64,000 bases of DNA from Baylisascaris procyonis (Eukaryota > Nematoda > Chromadorea > Rhabditida > Ascarididae), in NCBI GenBank assembly GCA_037389465.1, contig JAZARR010000174.1, positions 372,001 through 436,000 of the forward strand. Reading direction: 5' to 3'. Made by a program: the position numbers and the translations under genes. Below are positions 61,913 through 64,000 of the stretch, one piece after another (positions within the stretch are counted from its first letter, which is position 1; each line of letters starts with the position of its first letter). Under the pieces are notes generated by a model. That model was not told the origin of the DNA and searched no databases. It saw only the letters and a list, made by a program, of their open reading frames with translations.

Positions 61913-63137
61913 CATGGTTGCGATTGCATGATTCGAGTTCAGAATTTTATAGTATCCCAAGAAACTTTTTTTCAAGTAATCACTTGCTGGTGACGAGAGT
62001 GGGTGAGCACTTCTGAGATTGTAAGTACACCGATCCCGTTGGCTGTGAAAAACCTTCAGATCCTCCAAAAACATTATTTTCAACATCGAAAGCACAAAAA
62101 AAAACTTTCAATGATGAATTTTACACAGTTTGATAACTTTTGGTTGAATCATCCGTTCTTTCATCGTTGTTCCGTCTTAAGCGCAATGGCGGAACGGAGT
62201 CTATTACTGTCAAACTCATCTTCACAGTGTGCTAAAATATTAGGTAGAGGGAGAACTAATTAGTTTCGGAACCACTGATAGCGAAGTTCAAAGAAAGTCG
62301 AAAATGCCGCTCCAACACAAGAACTTCGATATGGAATAAAATCACCGGTCATAAAAGGCTACTGATAGAGGGATAAGGTGATAAAAGACTATGATGGGCC
62401 CGATTTTGCAACTAAAGTTCAAAGTGAGTCTGGGTTTAGTTCCCAAAACCGTTTGATTTTTTGCATTGATTTATTCAATTTAAATGTGCCAAGTGCCGAC
62501 AGATACATGGATGGATCAGATGTTCATAATATGCGATCGTTGTGGACGACCGGAAAGGTGAGCCAGAGGATAAGGGTGAGATATAAGATTTAGGAAATAG
62601 AGAAACCATGTCAAGGTTCCATCATGTTGTAAAATATAAGCAGTAACACATTGATATTTTAGCGCATCCGACCGTTTGCTTGCACTTATATGATATAGGC
62701 ACATTTTGCGATTCGACTGCATAAAAACAGCCCCTCATATTCCAGTTACTTTAAGTGTTTGTGACTTATCTAGACTTTGATGGGTCATTTTGAAAGCAGG
62801 CAAGTCGAGTCATTCGTGGTTTAAATTGTACATTTAACGGTCATTTGAACTTCTTACAAAGACAAATGTATACACATACATTAGCACATGCAAACTTGCC
62901 AAAGTGGGCGAAAGCGCAAGAGCTAATCGATCTCAAAAAACGCATCGTTTTCATGTGCTTTTGTAAGGTTTACCGAAGGCGCTGAATTCTTCGGTAGCCT
63001 CACTCCTGCCCTTATGTCTATATGCATTGATGAGAGTGTTGAAATATACGGGTGTATGAATGTGAGTCTGTCCGCGTGTACGTACGTATATGCGTTTGTG
63101 TGTGAATGAACACATCTAGTGTACGTATGTATGCATG

Positions 63138-63173
63138 TGCACAGGTAGCTGTTTATGCACAGGTAGCTGTTTA
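63138..63173. repeat. 18-bp tandem duplication
   Basis: TGCACAGGTAGCTGTTTA occurs twice in direct succession. Confidence 0.93.
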
Positions 63174-64000
63174 TGTATGTATCTGTGCATTATAAGTCTG
63201 TGTATGCGAATATGCGCACATATATGCATGCATGCATCTACTGATGTGTGCATGTGTGCATGAGTGTATGTATGTGTTTGTTTGACCGATAGTTGCAATG
63301 CATAAACCACAAATAGTATAGCAATGAATACCATATAATTATAAACCTGAGCTGCTATAAAATACAAGCAGCTATAAAATACAAGTTTCTTCGCCCTTCT
63401 GTGCATAAAACATTATACTTCGATGTCAATTTTTTCTTTGTAGACCACAAAAATGATGATGTCAGTTGAACGCAATATGACCAATGTATTTAAATCTACG
63501 TAAGTGGGTGGATGAGCATGGGAGGATTGTGACGCAGAATTGATTTCTTATGAAGATGTCTAAGATGAGCTGAAATTGTTGTAAACTTTTATAGGCTTGT
63601 TTCTGACGTAAATAGTGAAAGAAAAATTATTACGCAAACGCTTAACAAATATTCCAGTCGAATTATACGAGAACCAGTATGGCACAGCTCCATTATTGTA
63701 GGCGTTGAGTAGATGTGACAAGCATTTTAAATTGCATCTCGACACACCGTTATTTTGTGACTGTGTTTTCTATAAAATGTTTAATGCCTATATTCCTCCT
63801 TCGCAGTCGAATTTCCCTATTAAAACTGATGTTCACTCAATCCCTCTGTTGCACCGTTGATCGCTTACAGCGTGCACTATACGTCATATCATCTTCGATA
63901 CGACGAACCACGATTGAATTAAATAGTGCACAAGCAATCTTTCAGTTAAGATTTTGGGAGTATTTCTGTTGCGGATATTTAGAAAGGGAAAAAAACTTTG

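Overview
This is nuclear DNA from a nematode, probably a chromadorean. The evidence is a multi-exon gene for a nematode-specific hypodermal adhesion receptor of the MUA-3/MUP-4 type, AT-rich introns of a few hundred bases with TTTCAG-like acceptors, and a Ty3/gypsy retrotransposon of the kind found in nematodes. The species cannot be read from the sequence. No bacterial features, tRNA, rRNA or CRISPR were seen.

Region 1 (1-34886, + strand) is the 3' two-thirds of one large gene. I could chain 35 exons in frame, 7,527 nt or 2,508 codons plus stop. In order they encode the end of an EGF module, a von Willebrand A (VWA) domain with all MIDAS elements, cysteine-rich linkers, about 23 tandem EGF modules, two SEA domains, further EGF modules, one transmembrane helix, and a cytoplasmic tail of about 260 residues. 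The piece present is already longer than MUP-4 (about 2,100 aa as I recall) and fits MUA-3 (about 3,770 aa), so I call it mua-3. The 5' end lies left of the window.

Region 2 (17883-22937, - strand) is a full-length 5,055-bp LTR retrotransposon inside a mua-3 intron, antisense to the gene. It has 382-bp LTRs differing at two positions, a 5-bp target duplication, a primer-binding site, a polypurine tract, and gag-pol broken by one frame change between reverse transcriptase and RNase H.

Region 3 (34.9-52.6 kb) has no gene I can support. It holds simple and tandem repeats, including a degenerate 7-bp-period array and a 41-bp tandem array, plus one weak Kunitz-like exon candidate.

Region 4 (52.6-61.5 kb, - strand) carries exons of a matrix metalloproteinase (matrixin). 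The whole catalytic domain is split over three exons and followed by three in-phase exons of a non-hemopexin C-terminal part. The signal peptide and cysteine-switch exons were not found and probably lie right of the window. mua-3 and this gene converge. MUA-3 proteins anchor hypodermis to cuticle at fibrous organelles and matrixins cut extracellular matrix, but nothing here shows that the two genes act together.
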